Numbered from the stretch's first letter, positions 45,172-57,013 are shown. The stretch is 64,000 nt of DNA from Hygrophila difformis (GCA_030278955.1 JAOANR010000006.1:9323915-9387914), one strand, 5' to 3'. Numbers and translations are program-made. Notes: generated by a model not told the origin, from the letters alone.

Positions 45172-46044
45172 GGATGGTGTATGTTACCCTGTAACGGGTT
45201 GGAGTTGATGATATCCTCACCCGTGGGTTCATACCGCCCGGGTTTAGGTTGCCGGCTAGGCATATTCATTGCATTTGCATGTAGGGTAGATAGGCGTATG
45301 TTAGGCCATGCATCACTTGCATAAATTGTATGATTGTGGTTGAAGCACCGGTATGGGACGGTGTGATGTTTTATCTGCTTTATCTATATTATGCTCTGTT
45401 ATTTATATTATAATTATTATTATGGTTATTATTATTATTTATTATTATTATGAGATATGATGATGTTTTCCCTTACTCCCCGACACGTAGCCTTGCTCAG
45501 TACGTTGTACTGACCCCCTTTGCTTTTGTCTGTTTTATAGATCCTGCTGGAGGCGCTGGAGCATGACTGGGTTTGGGGTTATGAGAGATCACATAGATAG
45601 GACATTTATGTTATTATTATTTATATGTCATTATGTGATACTCTGTTGACTGCTTTTGCTTGATATATACTTGACTAGTTGAGGCCTGTGAAGCTAGGAT
45701 TTATTTCATATCGGCCTGTGGCCTTGTTTGAGTATGTGATTTACTGCTTTGGGCCGGTAGCTCCCTTTGATGTATTGACAGGTTGCCTGATCATGATCTG
45801 AGAGGCGTGTAGCCTGTTACTCTGACAGAGTTTGCTTTATGCAGTTGTTCTATGGTAATTGTTTATGTGCCTATGTGTTTTATTTGTTTTAGCTTCCGCA
45901 TTAAACCGGATTAATCAGATGATCACTTTAGGTTTACCCAGTGTTGTACTAGCTATTTTAAATTAGCTGGCCATTAGTTTAGGATAGTTAGTACAGCGGT
46001 AACGCTTGCGAAAATCAGGTTTGAATTTTCGGGGCGTTACAGAG

Positions 46045-46057
46045 TGGTATCAGAGCC
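46045..46057 (+). other. Primer-binding site of the outer element
   Basis: TGGTATCAGAGCC lies three bases after the 5' LTR and is complementary to initiator Met tRNA. Confidence 0.92.
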
Positions 46058-46395
46058 TGTGTGCTCTTTTATCTTATTAAAATTTGTGTAGATATAGGCG
46101 GGTGAGATGTGTGTGGGATACATATAGTATAGATTTGCATTCTTATTCTTATTTTTGTTGAGATTTGCGCATACCAGGTTGAGCCACAGTTGGGGAACTG
46201 TGGAAAGACAATGGTACTCCATTCAGGATCCTTGTGACTTCACAGTCATTGGGGACTGCGAATTCATTATTATGTATTTATTTAATTGTTATGTTCTTTA
46301 TTATGCCACCAGTTATTTGGGATATATGGAATGTTGGTGATTTCTGCTGACATGATTGTTCATGTTGTGTCTGTTTTTTTTTTTTATTTATCAGA

Positions 46396-47601
46396 ATGGT
46401 TCCTTATCGCGCTAGAGGTGCTGGGTGTCGGGGAAGGCCCCGCAGAAACCAGGGCCCACCCGTTGGAGATAGGGTTGGGGACTTTGCACCCGAAGAGATG
46501 GGAAATATGGTTCCACCTGATGGGGTTGAACAGGGGAACTACGGACTACCACCTCCCCCTCCACCACCTGCACCGGAAGTACCACCTGTTGCTCAGGTGC
46601 CGCTCGGGAATCCACCAGTAGGAGGTGCAGCTGTCTTCAATCCAATTGAGTTCGCCCGGCAGCTGGCACAGTTCTTCCAGATGTTACCACAGCCTGTCGT
46701 GCAGCCTGCTCCTGCACCTGTTCCAGTCCATGTGGACTATGTGGACCTATCCACAAAGCACCGTCCACCAAAGTTTGCAGGGGGTGCCAGTCCTTCTGAT
46801 CTGGAGAACTGGAAGTATCAGTTGGGTCGGGTTCTTATTAGTATCAACTGTCCTGAGGACCAGAAGGTTTATGTAGCTTCCCACTATCTGGAAGGGGAAG
46901 CACTGCATTGGTGGAGGACCCGCGAGCACGACCTACTCGCTCGACCCGGGTTCAACTGGGAACAGTTTACAGAGGCTCTTAGTTCCCATTTCTATCCACC
47001 ACATGTCTTGGAGGCGAAGAAAATGGAATTTCTGGGTTTGAGACAGACAGAAAGTATGAGCGTTACCGCTTATCACAGGAAGTTTGTGGAGCTTATGAGG
47101 TATGCTCCGGAAGTTATGCCCACTGGTAAGGACGAGGTTCGTCGTTTCATTTCGGGTCTTCGGGCAGGAATTAAGTCCTCTTTCGGCTATCGAGGTTATG
47201 ATACATTGTCTGAGGCATTCGATCAGGCCCTATATGTGGAGGAGAGCCGGTCTGAAGAACGCCAGCAGTGGCAAAGTAAAAAGAGGCATAGGGAGCAGGG
47301 TCGTGAGGGGCATAGAGGCGGTGATCAGAGAGGCCAGCCTGCTGTTAGGGGCCGCCGTGATGGTGGTCGTGCTGATGTAGCCAGGGGTGGTGGTCGTGCA
47401 CCGCTACCTGTTCGTGAGGTTGGACCTGACGGGCGACTTGTGTATCGTTGCTGGACTTGCAATGAGATGGGTCATCGCCGAGCAGATTGCCCGCGAGCTG
47501 GCAGGGGTAGACCGGTTCGGGCTGACCGAGGTGGCAGACTGAACGTCTTGGATCGTGCGGAGGCAGATCGTCGGGATGATTTTCTTGCAGGTGTGTTTTA
47601 A
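46396..47601 (+). CDS. Gag of the outer element (unspliced form)
   Basis: The ATG at 46396 opens 401 codons. There is a proline-rich N-terminus (about 45-75), a capsid-like domain (about 110-290), a basic Arg/Gly-rich stretch, then zinc knuckle [14 protein letters not shown] (about 351-364). A TTTATCAG lies one base before the ATG and looks like a splice acceptor. The stop TAA at 47599 lies inside the candidate intron 47591-47666, so unspliced RNA yields Gag only. Known role: virus-like particle shell. Confidence 0.88.
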   Translation: MVPYRARGAGCRGRPRRNQGPPVGDRVGDFAPEEMGNMVPPDGVEQGNYGLPPPPPPPAPEVPPVAQVPLGNPPVGGAAVFNPIEFARQLAQFFQMLPQPVVQPAPAPVPVHVDYVDLSTKHRPPKFAGGASPSDLENWKYQLGRVLISINCPEDQKVYVASHYLEGEALHWWRTREHDLLARPGFNWEQFTEALSSHFYPPHVLEAKKMEFLGLRQTESMSVTAYHRKFVELMRYAPEVMPTGKDEVRRFISGLRAGIKSSFGYRGYDTLSEAFDQALYVEESRSEERQQWQSKKRHREQGREGHRGGDQRGQPAVRGRRDGGRADVARGGGRAPLPVREVGPDGRLVYRCWTCNEMGHRRADCPRAGRGRPVRADRGGRLNVLDRAEADRRDDFLAGVF

Positions 47602-47666
47602 ATTCCTGCAGTTTTCTATTTTCTTTTCGTTGTGCTCTGTCTTTGTAAACTTTGTACCCCGTTTAG
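47591..47666 (+). other. Candidate 76-bp spliceosomal intron between gag and pol (outer)
   Basis: Starts GTGTGT and ends CCGTTTAG after a long pyrimidine-rich tract. Removal joins codons for DDFLAG to TITVANH in phase 1, which is the usual join before the protease. The length is 3n+1 with an in-frame stop, so splicing is needed to reach Pol unless a +1 shift occurs. Confidence 0.7.
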
Positions 47667-50422
47667 GTACTATTACTGTTGCGAATCATTCTGCCTTTGT
47701 ATTGTTTGATTCGGGAGCCTCGTGTTCGTTCGTGGCTTTGCGATTTGTGCGGGAGCACGGAGTAGGACCGTTGGTGCCCTACCAGATGCCTGTTTCCTTG
47801 CCTTTGGGCGATATCATCCGTAGTGATCATATATGGCGAGATGCGGTATTGAGCATCGAGGGCCGTGAGTTCAGAGCCGACTTGGTTGTATTTAGCCTGG
47901 CTGACTTTGATGTAATTTTGGGCATGGATTGGCTGACTCGCCATCGTGCTGTTATCGATTGTGGTATTCCACGTATTTCCTTCCGAGATCCTCTCGGTAA
48001 GTATGTCTCTTACCGACCTTCTTTGATTCCACCTGCTATTAGTGTGGTTTCGGTTGCTGCGTTGTGTGATTTGATGCGCAGGGGTTGTTCTCTTTCCCTG
48101 TGGCAAATGAGGGATCTTCGAGTAGAGGTTCCTGCTGCTTCGAGTGTCCCTGTTGTCTCTGAGTTCGGGGATGTGTTTCCCGATGAAATTCCTGGTCTCC
48201 CACCTGCTCGGGAGATTGATTTTACTATCGAGCTGATGCCTGATGCAGCTCCTATTTCTAAGGCTCCTTACCGAATGGCTCCTGCTGAATTGAAGGAGTT
48301 GAAGGATCAGTTGAATGAGCTTACTAGTAAGGGGTATATCCTGCCGAGTAGCTCGCCTTGGGGAGCTCCTGTATTGTTTGTTAAGAAGAAGGATGGGTCG
48401 ATGAGGATGTGCATCGACTACAGGGGTTTGAACCGAATCACGGTGAAGAACAAGTATCCTCTACCTCGGATTGAGGATCTGTTTGATCAGTTGAGAGGGG
48501 CCAGTATATTCAGTAAGATTGATTTGAGATCGGGCTACCATCAGATAAGGGTGGCAGAGGCTGATAGGCCTAAGACAGCATTCAGAACTCGTTATGGACA
48601 CTTTGAATTCACGGTCATGCCTTTTGGTTTGACTAACGCACCAGCGATCTTCATGGATCTTATGCATAGGGTATTCCGCCCCCTGCTGGATGTGTGCGTG
48701 GTTGTGTTCATAGACGATATTCTGGTCTACTCGCCGACTCGTGAGGCACATGCTGGCCACTTGAGGACAGTGTTGAACACATTGCGAGAGCATAAGCTAT
48801 ATGCTAAACTCTCTAAGTGTGAGTTCTGGTTGGAGAAGGTGTCGTTTCTGGGACACATTGTTTCGGGTGAGGGCATTGCAGTTGATCCTGCTAAGGTGTA
48901 TGCTGTACTTAAGTGGCAAGCCCCGAAGAATGCGGGAGAGATCCGGAGTTTCTGGGGTCTTGTTGGCTACTACCGAAGATTCATTGAGGGGTTCTCGAGC
49001 ATTGCTAGACCTCTGACTAGACTATTGAGGAAAGATGTCAGATTCAGATGGGATGATGCTTGTGAGCAAGCATTCGAGTTGTTGAAGAAGAAAGTGACAG
49101 AGGCACCTGTTTTGGTACTACCTGATGATTCAGGCGAGTATGAAGTTTACACGGATGCGTCAGTTAAGGGTTTAGGTTGTGTGTTGATGCAAAAGGGCAA
49201 AGTGATTGCTTATGCATCTCGACAGCTTAAGTCACATGAGCAGAATTACCCGACTCACGATTTGGAAATGGCAGCGGTAGTGCATGCTATGAAAATCTGG
49301 AGACACTATCTGTATGGAGCGAAGTGTAGAATTTATTCAGATCATAAGAACCTGAAGTGTCTGTACACCTCAGACCACATGAGTGGCAGACAGAGGAGAT
49401 GGATGGAGTTATTGCAGGACTATGACACGGATATTCAGTATATTGAGGGAAAAGCGAACCGGGTGGCGGATGCTTTGAGCAGGAAGGAGCATCATTCAGT
49501 GGCATGCTTGGGTGTGATGCCTGAGTGGCGCAGGGAGCTACTCAGACTTGAGGTTCAGGTAGTTCCTGTTGGCTCTGTTCAACACACCTTAAACATGCTA
49601 GTTACTGCATCTTCTTTGATTGATGAGATATTTGCTAGTCAGCATGATAGCGGGGAGATGGCAGTACTGAGACAGAAGATTCAGGATGGTAAGGCTCCGG
49701 GTTTCAGAATCGATGATAGGGGCATGGTGAGATATGGTGATAGATGGTGCATTCCGGAGTGTTATGTTGACCTGAAGAAGAAGGTCATGGATGAGGCTCA
49801 CACGACTCCTTATTCTATTCACCCAGGAGTCACAAAGATGTATAAAGACATCCGACAGACTTATTGGTGGAACAACATGAAGAGGGAGATAGTTGAATAT
49901 GTGGCTAAGTGTGCCACATGTCAGCGAGTCAAGGTTGAGCACATGAGGCCGATGGGTTTACTACAACCTTTAGCAGTACCTGAATGGAAGTGGAAATCCA
50001 TTTCCATGGATTTCGTGACAGGATTGCCTCAGACGGTGAGGAAGATGGACACTATCTGGGTAGTGGTAGATCGATTGACAAAGAGTGCAGTGTTCATACC
50101 TATGAGGTTGACGTGGAGTATGAGCCAGCTTACCCAGGCTTATATTCAGCACGTTGTTAAGAGATTTGGGATTCCCAAGGAGATTGTGTCAGATCGGGAC
50201 TCCAGATTCCTGTCCAAGTTTTGGAAGGATGTGCAGGCGGCGTTTGGCACACAGATTAGCATGAGTACTGCATGGCATCCTCAGTCAGATGGTCAGACAG
50301 AGAGGACCATTAGGACATTAGAGGATATGTTGCGAGCTTGTGCACTGAACTTTCAGGGTAGTTGGGAGAATCACCTCAGTTTGGTGGAGTTCAGTTACAA
50401 TAACAGTTATCATGCGAGTATC
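47667..50422 (+). pseudogene. Pol of the outer element, N-terminal part (cut in integrase)
   Basis: The frame is open from the intron acceptor. Protease DSGASC (about 47709), reverse transcriptase with FIDD (about 48710), RNase H with HDLEMAAVV (about 49258), an HHCC finger (about 49820-49925), and the integrase core with SDRDSRF and TERT. The frame is stopped by the nested LTR at 50423, 18 bases into which a stop occurs. Before the insertion it would have been intact. The rest is at 59809-60444. Confidence 0.9.
50418..50422 (+). repeat. Target-site duplication GTATC, left (nested element)
   Basis: GTATC before the nested 5' LTR recurs at 59804-59808. Confidence 0.92.
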
Positions 50423-53152
50423 TGTAACACCCCGATTTAATTAACTCATAATTAATTTAATTTAATTATGGTTAATTAACAAAAGACTTGGTATGTGGAT
50501 TATTTTGTAGGGAATGAAGATTTAAGTGGGGGGATAAGTGAGTTCAACTCACTAGATAATAAGAGTCAAGTGCTCAAATGGGTGCAATGTGGTCAAGACA
50601 AGGGGTGTAAACCTTTTAACCCACTTTCCGACCCGACCCGGATCCATTTTTTAACTTAAAATCTGAAATTGGGGGGCTTGAGACTCATTCCTAACCCCAA
50701 ACTTGCCCAAATCCCGTCACTCTCTCTAGGAGGAATTAGGGTTCTTCCAATTCTTGCACAAATTGAGCTTTGAGTGCAAAATCAAGTGGGGATTTCATAC
50801 TACAACTCAAGGTAAGTGTTTTCCACCATCTATCTCTTGTTTTTATGAAGTTGGAGCTAGTTTTTGATGGGTGTTTTGGTGGTGACGGGAATGAAGTATA
50901 AGATGGGTCTTTTGTAGATTGACTTGATTTTGGAGCTTGGATTCTTGTTTGGAAGCTGAATTAGTGTTGAAGGAAGCTAAGGTTAGTACTTGAGACCATT
51001 TTGGTGTTGTTAATTTCAAGTTCTTGGTACTCTTTGGAGGCATGTTGGAAGATCTCCATGTTTGGAGATGATCTTTGATTTTGGCTTGATTTCTTGTTAT
51101 GTAGCTTGGTATTGGTGTTTGGAGGAGTTGGGGAGCTGTATTGGAAGAGTTTGGACCACCTCAATACCAGGCAAGGGTAGAGATAGGTTCGATCGGGGGC
51201 CAAAATCGTCGGAATGGCCGGAAAACGCCATGAGGACAGCCCCTGCTGATGCGGCGCGCAGTTGGCGCGCCGCGCGTGAGGCAGCGCGCGACGTCTCTGT
51301 CGAGACGTCGCCACCGCGCGGTGTCCGCGCGCTGCGCGCGGGCAGCGCGCGGCACCCCTGATGCCCCTGTTTATTATTTTTTTTGTGTGTCTCTCCATTT
51401 TGTCTAATCCTTGCTCCTTGGTCATTCTCATGTCTCTAACATGATCCTAGCAAGATTGAACTATCATTATGCTCACAATCTTTGAACCTAGTTGCGATTA
51501 GCAGTGATCTACTATGCATTAGTTGAGATCGAGTTTTGTTTCGCTTCTATGTTGATGTGAGAGTTGGTGCCGATACGTGGGACTTGGCACACCCATGATT
51601 ACACTTAACTCGTGATGAGTTGTTTATTTTGTCATGACACGTAATTTACGTATTGACATGTGTGGAATTGAATCTGATTATGTGTTGGTGCCGATATGTG
51701 GGGCTTGGCACACCCTTGATACTTAACTCGCGATGAGTTGTTAATGCCGATATGGGGGACTTGGCACACCCCGGAATATTTTAAAACTACTATTTTAAAG
51801 AGCCCGGATTATTTTTGTTAAAACTATTATTTTCAAGTATTATTATTTTTAAAGTTATCATTTATAAACTAGTAGTATATTTCAAAGAGCCCAGACTATT
51901 TTAAAGCTATCTATTTTAAAGAAAATACTTCACTCGAGATGAGTGATTGAAATGATATGTGAATATCTGTGATGATATGGGAATATCTGTGATGATATGT
52001 GAATATCTGTGATGATATGGAAATATCTGTGATGATATGTGAATATCTGTGATGATATGGAAATATCTGTGATGATATGTGAATATCTGTGATGATATGT
52101 GAATATCTGTGATGATATGTTGAGACTGAAAAATAATGCTACGCGGGTAGGATACCCTATGCTTACGAATCGGTCTCCGATTGGGGCATAATGGTATCTT
52201 TCCCGGGGCATTGAGACTGAAAAGGATTTATATCCTAGTCTGTATTTGGCTAGAAAGGGCTCATGACCCTTAGCCTGACCCGCTTGCCGTAAGCCACGAT
52301 TTCAGCTGTTAGTGTCCGCGGCGGGGGCACTGTGGGTATGTCTCTCGACCATTAAGGGGTGTGGACCCTTATATGGGAGGGAATACCGACCATGGTACCT
52401 TGGTGCGCGCTAGACATGCTTATGTGTTGCATTTAGGGTAGATAGACATCCTAGGTCATAACATTTCATCTCATCATCCATCATTCATCTTATTTGCAGT
52501 GGTTGAAGCACCGGTATGGGACGGTGTGATGTTTACTTATTTGCTCTGCTCAATTTTTATGTTATGCCTAATAAATGTTTAAAAACGAAATATATCTCCA
52601 CCTATATGAATAAATATACTTCTAGGGAAATCAAGTTAATTCTTGTTTCCCCTTATGCCGATTCTTCTATTCTTGCTCAGTACCTTGTACTGACCCTTGC
52701 TATGTTTTCATGTATAGATATTCCCGGGGAGGACGCAGAGCCTGAGCACGATGTGGGGTTTGGGGACGAGTGATCTACCTAGGGATGCATTAGCATGTTG
52801 TGGACTTATGTGCTTGGCTTGAATAATATGCTATGACTTATTACCTAGTCTCGTACTGTTGTAGTACGGATCGGTACACTATATTCTGTCTTGTGTTTAA
52901 TTTGATATCTCTGACAGGTGAGATGAGACTGATATGTCGACTGTTATGTCACATAAATAAGGCTTGTAAGCCGGACGTCTGTTATGACGTGAGGTTTCCT
53001 TTTCTGGATTTGTACTCTGATATTATGATTCATTGGCTTCCTGGTTACTTGGCTACGTGTTATTGATCTTAAATTGATTGGCCAACAGTTTAAGAGAGGT
53101 AACACGGCCGTGACGTCACAGAAATTTGGTTTTAAATTTTTGGGGCGTTACA
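50423..53152 (+). mobile_element. 5' LTR of the nested element (2730 bp)
   Basis: Begins TGTAACACCCCG and ends TGGGGCGTTACA. It shares the block around AGTGAGTTCAACTCACT (50537-50553) and the CACCGGTATGGGACGGTG block (52510-52527) with the outer LTR. It also has a GC-rich block (51243-51358), a 20-bp tandem array (51951-52119) and a segment similar to the Element 1 leader (51771-51895). Confidence 0.95.
51951..52119 (+). repeat. 20-bp tandem array in the nested LTR
   Basis: About eight units of GATGATATGTGAATATCTGT with T/G/A variation at one position; copy at 58602-58770. Confidence 0.9.
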
Positions 53153-53154
53153 TT

Positions 53155-53167
53155 TGGTATCAGAGCC
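53155..53167 (+). other. Primer-binding site of the nested element
   Basis: TGGTATCAGAGCC two bases after the 5' LTR; initiator Met tRNA type. Confidence 0.92.
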
Positions 53168-53452
53168 ATGTCTGCTCGTATGTGCTTAGAATTCTAACAC
53201 AAGCATGTGGTGAGATGTGTGGGGGAAAGCATATAGTGTAGGAATTGCATCTAACTCTGCTTATATTCTTGTAGATTGCATTGTTTTTGGTTATCTGCGT
53301 GCCCTATAGGGGTGGATTGTGGTTTGTGAATCAAACCAGGATCAATCCTTGGGGATATTCCGGGAATTCTATACATAATAATTGCTGTTCGGTAAAGAAT
53401 TATTCTTATTTACCGAGTGTTACTGAATATCTCGTTACGTTACGAATATAGG

Positions 53453-54634
53453 ATGCCGCCGCGTAGGGATGGAAGGCCCAGGAGGAGGGGAAGGCCTCGT
53501 AGGAATCCGGGGCCAGCTTTTGGGGGTCATGGACAGTACCATGAGAATGGTGGATTTGGCAATGATCACGTGGAAGATGTTCCAATTGAGGAACATGTAG
53601 AGGTGGAGGATGACGGGAACTATGAGGACGAACCAGTGCCTCCACCACCGCCGCCACCTGTACAGATGCCATTTGACCCTCAGTTTATGCAATATATGTT
53701 TAGTGCTATGTATGGGATGTATCAGGGGCAGGCGAATCAACCTGCACAACCACCACCCAGACCCGTGGATTACGTGCATCTAGCAAGGCATTATCAACCG
53801 CCGGTCTTTAGTGGAGGAGTAGACCCGGTTGCTCTGACTGTTTGGATTTATCATATGGAGGAGATCTTCGAGAATATAGACTGCCCAGAGAATTGGAAGG
53901 TCAGGGTGGGACAGCAGTATCTTACTGGACCAGCTCTCCATTGGTGGAGGTCGCGTAAGAGTGAGCTTATGGCGAGACCCAACTTCTCATGGGAAGTTTT
54001 CTGTCATGCTTTGAGATCCCACTTTTTCACTACACAGATGATGAATGTTAAAAAGAGGGAATTTCTCAACCTAGAGCAAGCAGGAAATATGACAGTGTCT
54101 GAGTACTATGGTCGTTTTGTGGAACTCATGTCATACGTACCAATGCTAGTTGCTAATGAGGAAGGTAAGGTTTCGAAGTTTGTGGATGGATTGAAGGCTG
54201 AGATCCGGACTGGGTTTAGCAACCAACACACCTGCTTAGCTTCAGCATATGATCAGGCTTTATGCATTGAAAGAGCTCGTGCTTATATGCAGCGCGTGAG
54301 GGCCGCTCGTCGCAGGGAGTCAGGGGGCCGATTAGACCCCATCATAGGCAGACGAGGCCGAGAAGCGGTGGAGAGACCTCTAGGCCTCAGACTTATGCAC
54401 AGCTACCGTATAGAAGCGGACCCCATTGCTGGAATTGCGGACAGCAAGGACATTTGAGGTCACATTGCCCACAGTTGGTAGGTCGAGTAGGAGGATCTAC
54501 TTCAGATGCGTCTGGTGGGAATGCGTCGCGTGGACGAGGTGCAGACAGAGGTCGTGGACCACAGGGGGACCGTGGGGGCCGTCTCAATGTGATTGAGCGG
54601 GCTGAGCTAGATGGGCGAGATGATGTCATGACTG
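53453..54634 (+). pseudogene. Gag of the nested element, frameshifted
   Basis: The ATG at 53453 opens MPPRRDGRPRRRGRP, a proline-rich segment and a capsid-like domain with ALHWWRSRKSE. Somewhere near 54300-54350 the frame changes, because the zinc knuckle CWNCGQQGHLRSHC (from 54427) is in another frame that was already closed to the capsid. Without the shift, the knuckle frame runs to DDVMTG and the candidate intron donor. Confidence 0.85.
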
Positions 54635-54725
54635 GTAAGTTGCCCATTGTTCAATTTCAATCTTGATCGACTTAACCATCTGTAACAAGTACCCCAGGTA
54701 GTGCCTTATGTTATTAAATGCGTAG
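54635..54725 (+). other. Candidate 91-bp spliceosomal intron between gag and pol (nested)
   Basis: Starts with the consensus GTAAGT and ends ATGCGTAG. Removal joins DDVMTG to TILVNN in phase 1, the same codon as in the outer element. The gag-side frame closes at 54666 and the pol-side frame is only open from 54686, so simple frameshifting could not connect them. Confidence 0.78.
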
Positions 54726-57013
54726 GTACTATACTAGTTAATAATGTGCCTGCTTATGCCTTATATGATTCTGGTGCATCATGCTCGTTTATATCATCGG
54801 AATTCGTAACTAATAATGATATGGGACCACTGGAGGCTTATCAACTCCCTGTTAGCTACCTTCGGGAGACCTCATGCGGAGCCAGTGGATTAAACCCGAT
54901 GCACAGATAATCATCAAAGATCGAGAGTTCAGAGCGAATCTAGTGGTGCTAGATTTGGCCGATTTTGACGTGATTTTGGGAATGGATTGGCTGTCTAAGT
55001 ATCAAGCCAGATTAGACTACGGGATACCAAGGATTTCCTTCACCGAAGAAGAAGGTGACCGAGGCTCCGGCCTTAGTGTTACCTGATGAATCGGGGGAAT
55101 ATGAGGTAGACACAGATGCATATTATCGAGGACTTGGGTGTGTGCTTATGCAGTATGGCAAGATGATTGCGTATGCATCTAGACAATTAAAGCCTCACGA
55201 GCTGAATTACCCGACTCACGACCTGGAGATGGCAGCGGTCGTACATGCATTAAAAATTTGGAGGCATTATCTTTACGGAGCCAAGTGTCAAATCTATTCG
55301 GATCATAAGAACCTTAAATGTCTCTACACTGCAGATAAGATGAGCGGTAGGCAAAGAAGGTGGTTAGAGTTTTTGCAGGACTACGACACGAGTATTCAGT
55401 ACATAGAAGGGAAAGCCAACCGGGTGGCTGATGCACTAAGTAGGAAAGGACATGTACTGAATTCAATTACTCTCCCTTAGAAGTTAAGGCAAGAGTTGGA
55501 CAAGGAAGGTATTGTGGTTGTTCCTTACGACACGATAGCGAGGTTGAATGCTATGACGGTGGTGCCATCATTACTCGAGGAGCTCAGACAAAGTCAAGCT
55601 GTAAGTCAAGAAATGATGCATTTGAAAGCTCAGATTCGTAAGGGTAAAGCGGAAGGCTTTATGATTGATAGCAAGAATATGATCAAGTTTGGGGACCGTT
55701 GGTGTGTGCCTCCGAAAGATCAGGCGCTGAAAGGAAAAATTATGGAGGAAGCACATTGCACACCTTACTCCGTACATCCGGGAGCAGTAAAGATGTACAA
55801 GGATTTGAGGCAAAACTATTGGTGGAAAGGCATGAAGAAGGAAGTGGCAGAATTTGTGTCTAGGTGTTCCACTTGCCAGAAGGTGAAAGCCGAGCACATG
55901 AGACCTTCAGGCTTATTACAACCTTTGGATGTTCCCACTTGGAAATGGGAGTCCATTGCTATGGACTTTGTCACCGGGCTACCCAAGACACGGAGCAGTT
56001 TTGATACTATTTGGGTAGTTGTGGACCGACTAACCAAGAGTGCTGTGTTTATACCAATGAGATTGAACTGGAGCATGCAACAGTTGACTGGCGCTTACAT
56101 CCAACATGTGGTTAGACGTTTTGGTATTCCTCGAGAAATCATTTCCGACAGAGATTCCAGATTCCTGTCTAGGTTCTGGAAGGAAGTGCAGACAGCCTTT
56201 GGGACACAGATCAGTATGAGTACTGCGTGGCACCCTCAGACTGATGGACAGACCGAAAGGACCATTAGAACCTTGGAGGATATGTTGAGGGCGCGTGTGA
56301 TAGATTTTCAAGGATCGTGGGAGGAACATCTACATTTGGTGGAGTTCTCCTACAACAATAGCTATCACGCGAGTATTCGTATGGCGCCTTTCGAGGCCTT
56401 ATACGGAAGAAAGTGCAGGACACCCTTGTGTTGGAGTGATCCTTCAGAGCGAGTGGTGATGGGTCCTGAACTCATTGAACAGACCACGGAAGTGGTACGA
56501 GTGATCAGAGACAGAATGAAGGAAGCTCAGGATCGTCAGAAGAGTTATGCTGATTTGTCCAGGAGAGACATTGAATTCGAAATTGGAGATTGGGTACTCT
56601 TGAGAGTGTCACCCATGAGGGGCGTGAGACGATTTGGGAAGAAGGGGAAACTGAGTCCCAGATTTATAGGCCCCTATGAGATCACTAAAAAGATTGGGAA
56701 GGTCGCTTACCGGTTAGAATTGCCAACTAAGGTGGGAAATGTGCACAACGTTTTCCATGTCTCTCAGTTGAGGAAGTTTATATCGGATCCTAACAAGGTT
56801 ATACAACCGGAGGAGGTGGAGTTGGATGACAACCTAGAATACGAAGAATACCCCGTGGCGATTCTAGACACTAAAGAAAAGATACTTCGCAATAAGGTGA
56901 TCAAAATGGTGAAAGTACTTTGGTCGAGACATGGCGTAGAGGATGCTACTTGGGAGACAGAGGAAAGCATGGCGAGGCGTTATCCTGAATTGGATTTGAC
57001 TCCAATTCAGTGA
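54726..57013 (+). pseudogene. Pol of the nested element, reverse transcriptase deleted
   Basis: Protease DSGASC (about 54768) is followed by a frameshift near 54859. At about 55042-55052 the post-protease sequence GIPRISF jumps directly to the RNase H start [12 protein letters not shown]. Against the outer element about 1.1 kb is missing, including all the reverse transcriptase motifs. RNase H then reads on to a stop at 55478-55480. In the same frame integrase continues (HHCC finger about 55780-55880, DDE core, GPY motif) and ends at 57013 with a chromodomain-like tail. This copy cannot make its own cDNA. Confidence 0.88.

Larger units (their letters stand above)
43600..46041 (+). mobile_element. 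5' LTR of the outer element (2442 bp)
   Basis: Begins TGTAATGACCCG and ends CGGGGCGTTACA. Its length equals the 3' LTR, and I count four differences by eye. It contains a palindrome AGTGAGTTCAACTCACT (43714-43730), a hairpin-repeat array (44456-44703), a 24-bp repeat (45086-45171) and a stem-loop (45498-45512). Confidence 0.95.

Noticed and set aside
47555..47666. Pol of the outer element starting upstream by ribosomal +1 frameshift
   Set aside because: Possible for this element alone, but the homologous nested element has non-overlapping frames and splice sites at the same codon, so an intron explains both.
50961..51431. 156-codon minus-strand frame in the nested LTR (copy at 57612-58082)
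   Set aside because: It spans the GC-rich LTR block with biased composition and no domain; duplicated only because LTRs are duplicated.
51951..52119. Regular 20-bp repeats that might look like a CRISPR array
   Set aside because: Units are contiguous without unique spacers, lie in a retrotransposon LTR and the genome is a plant.
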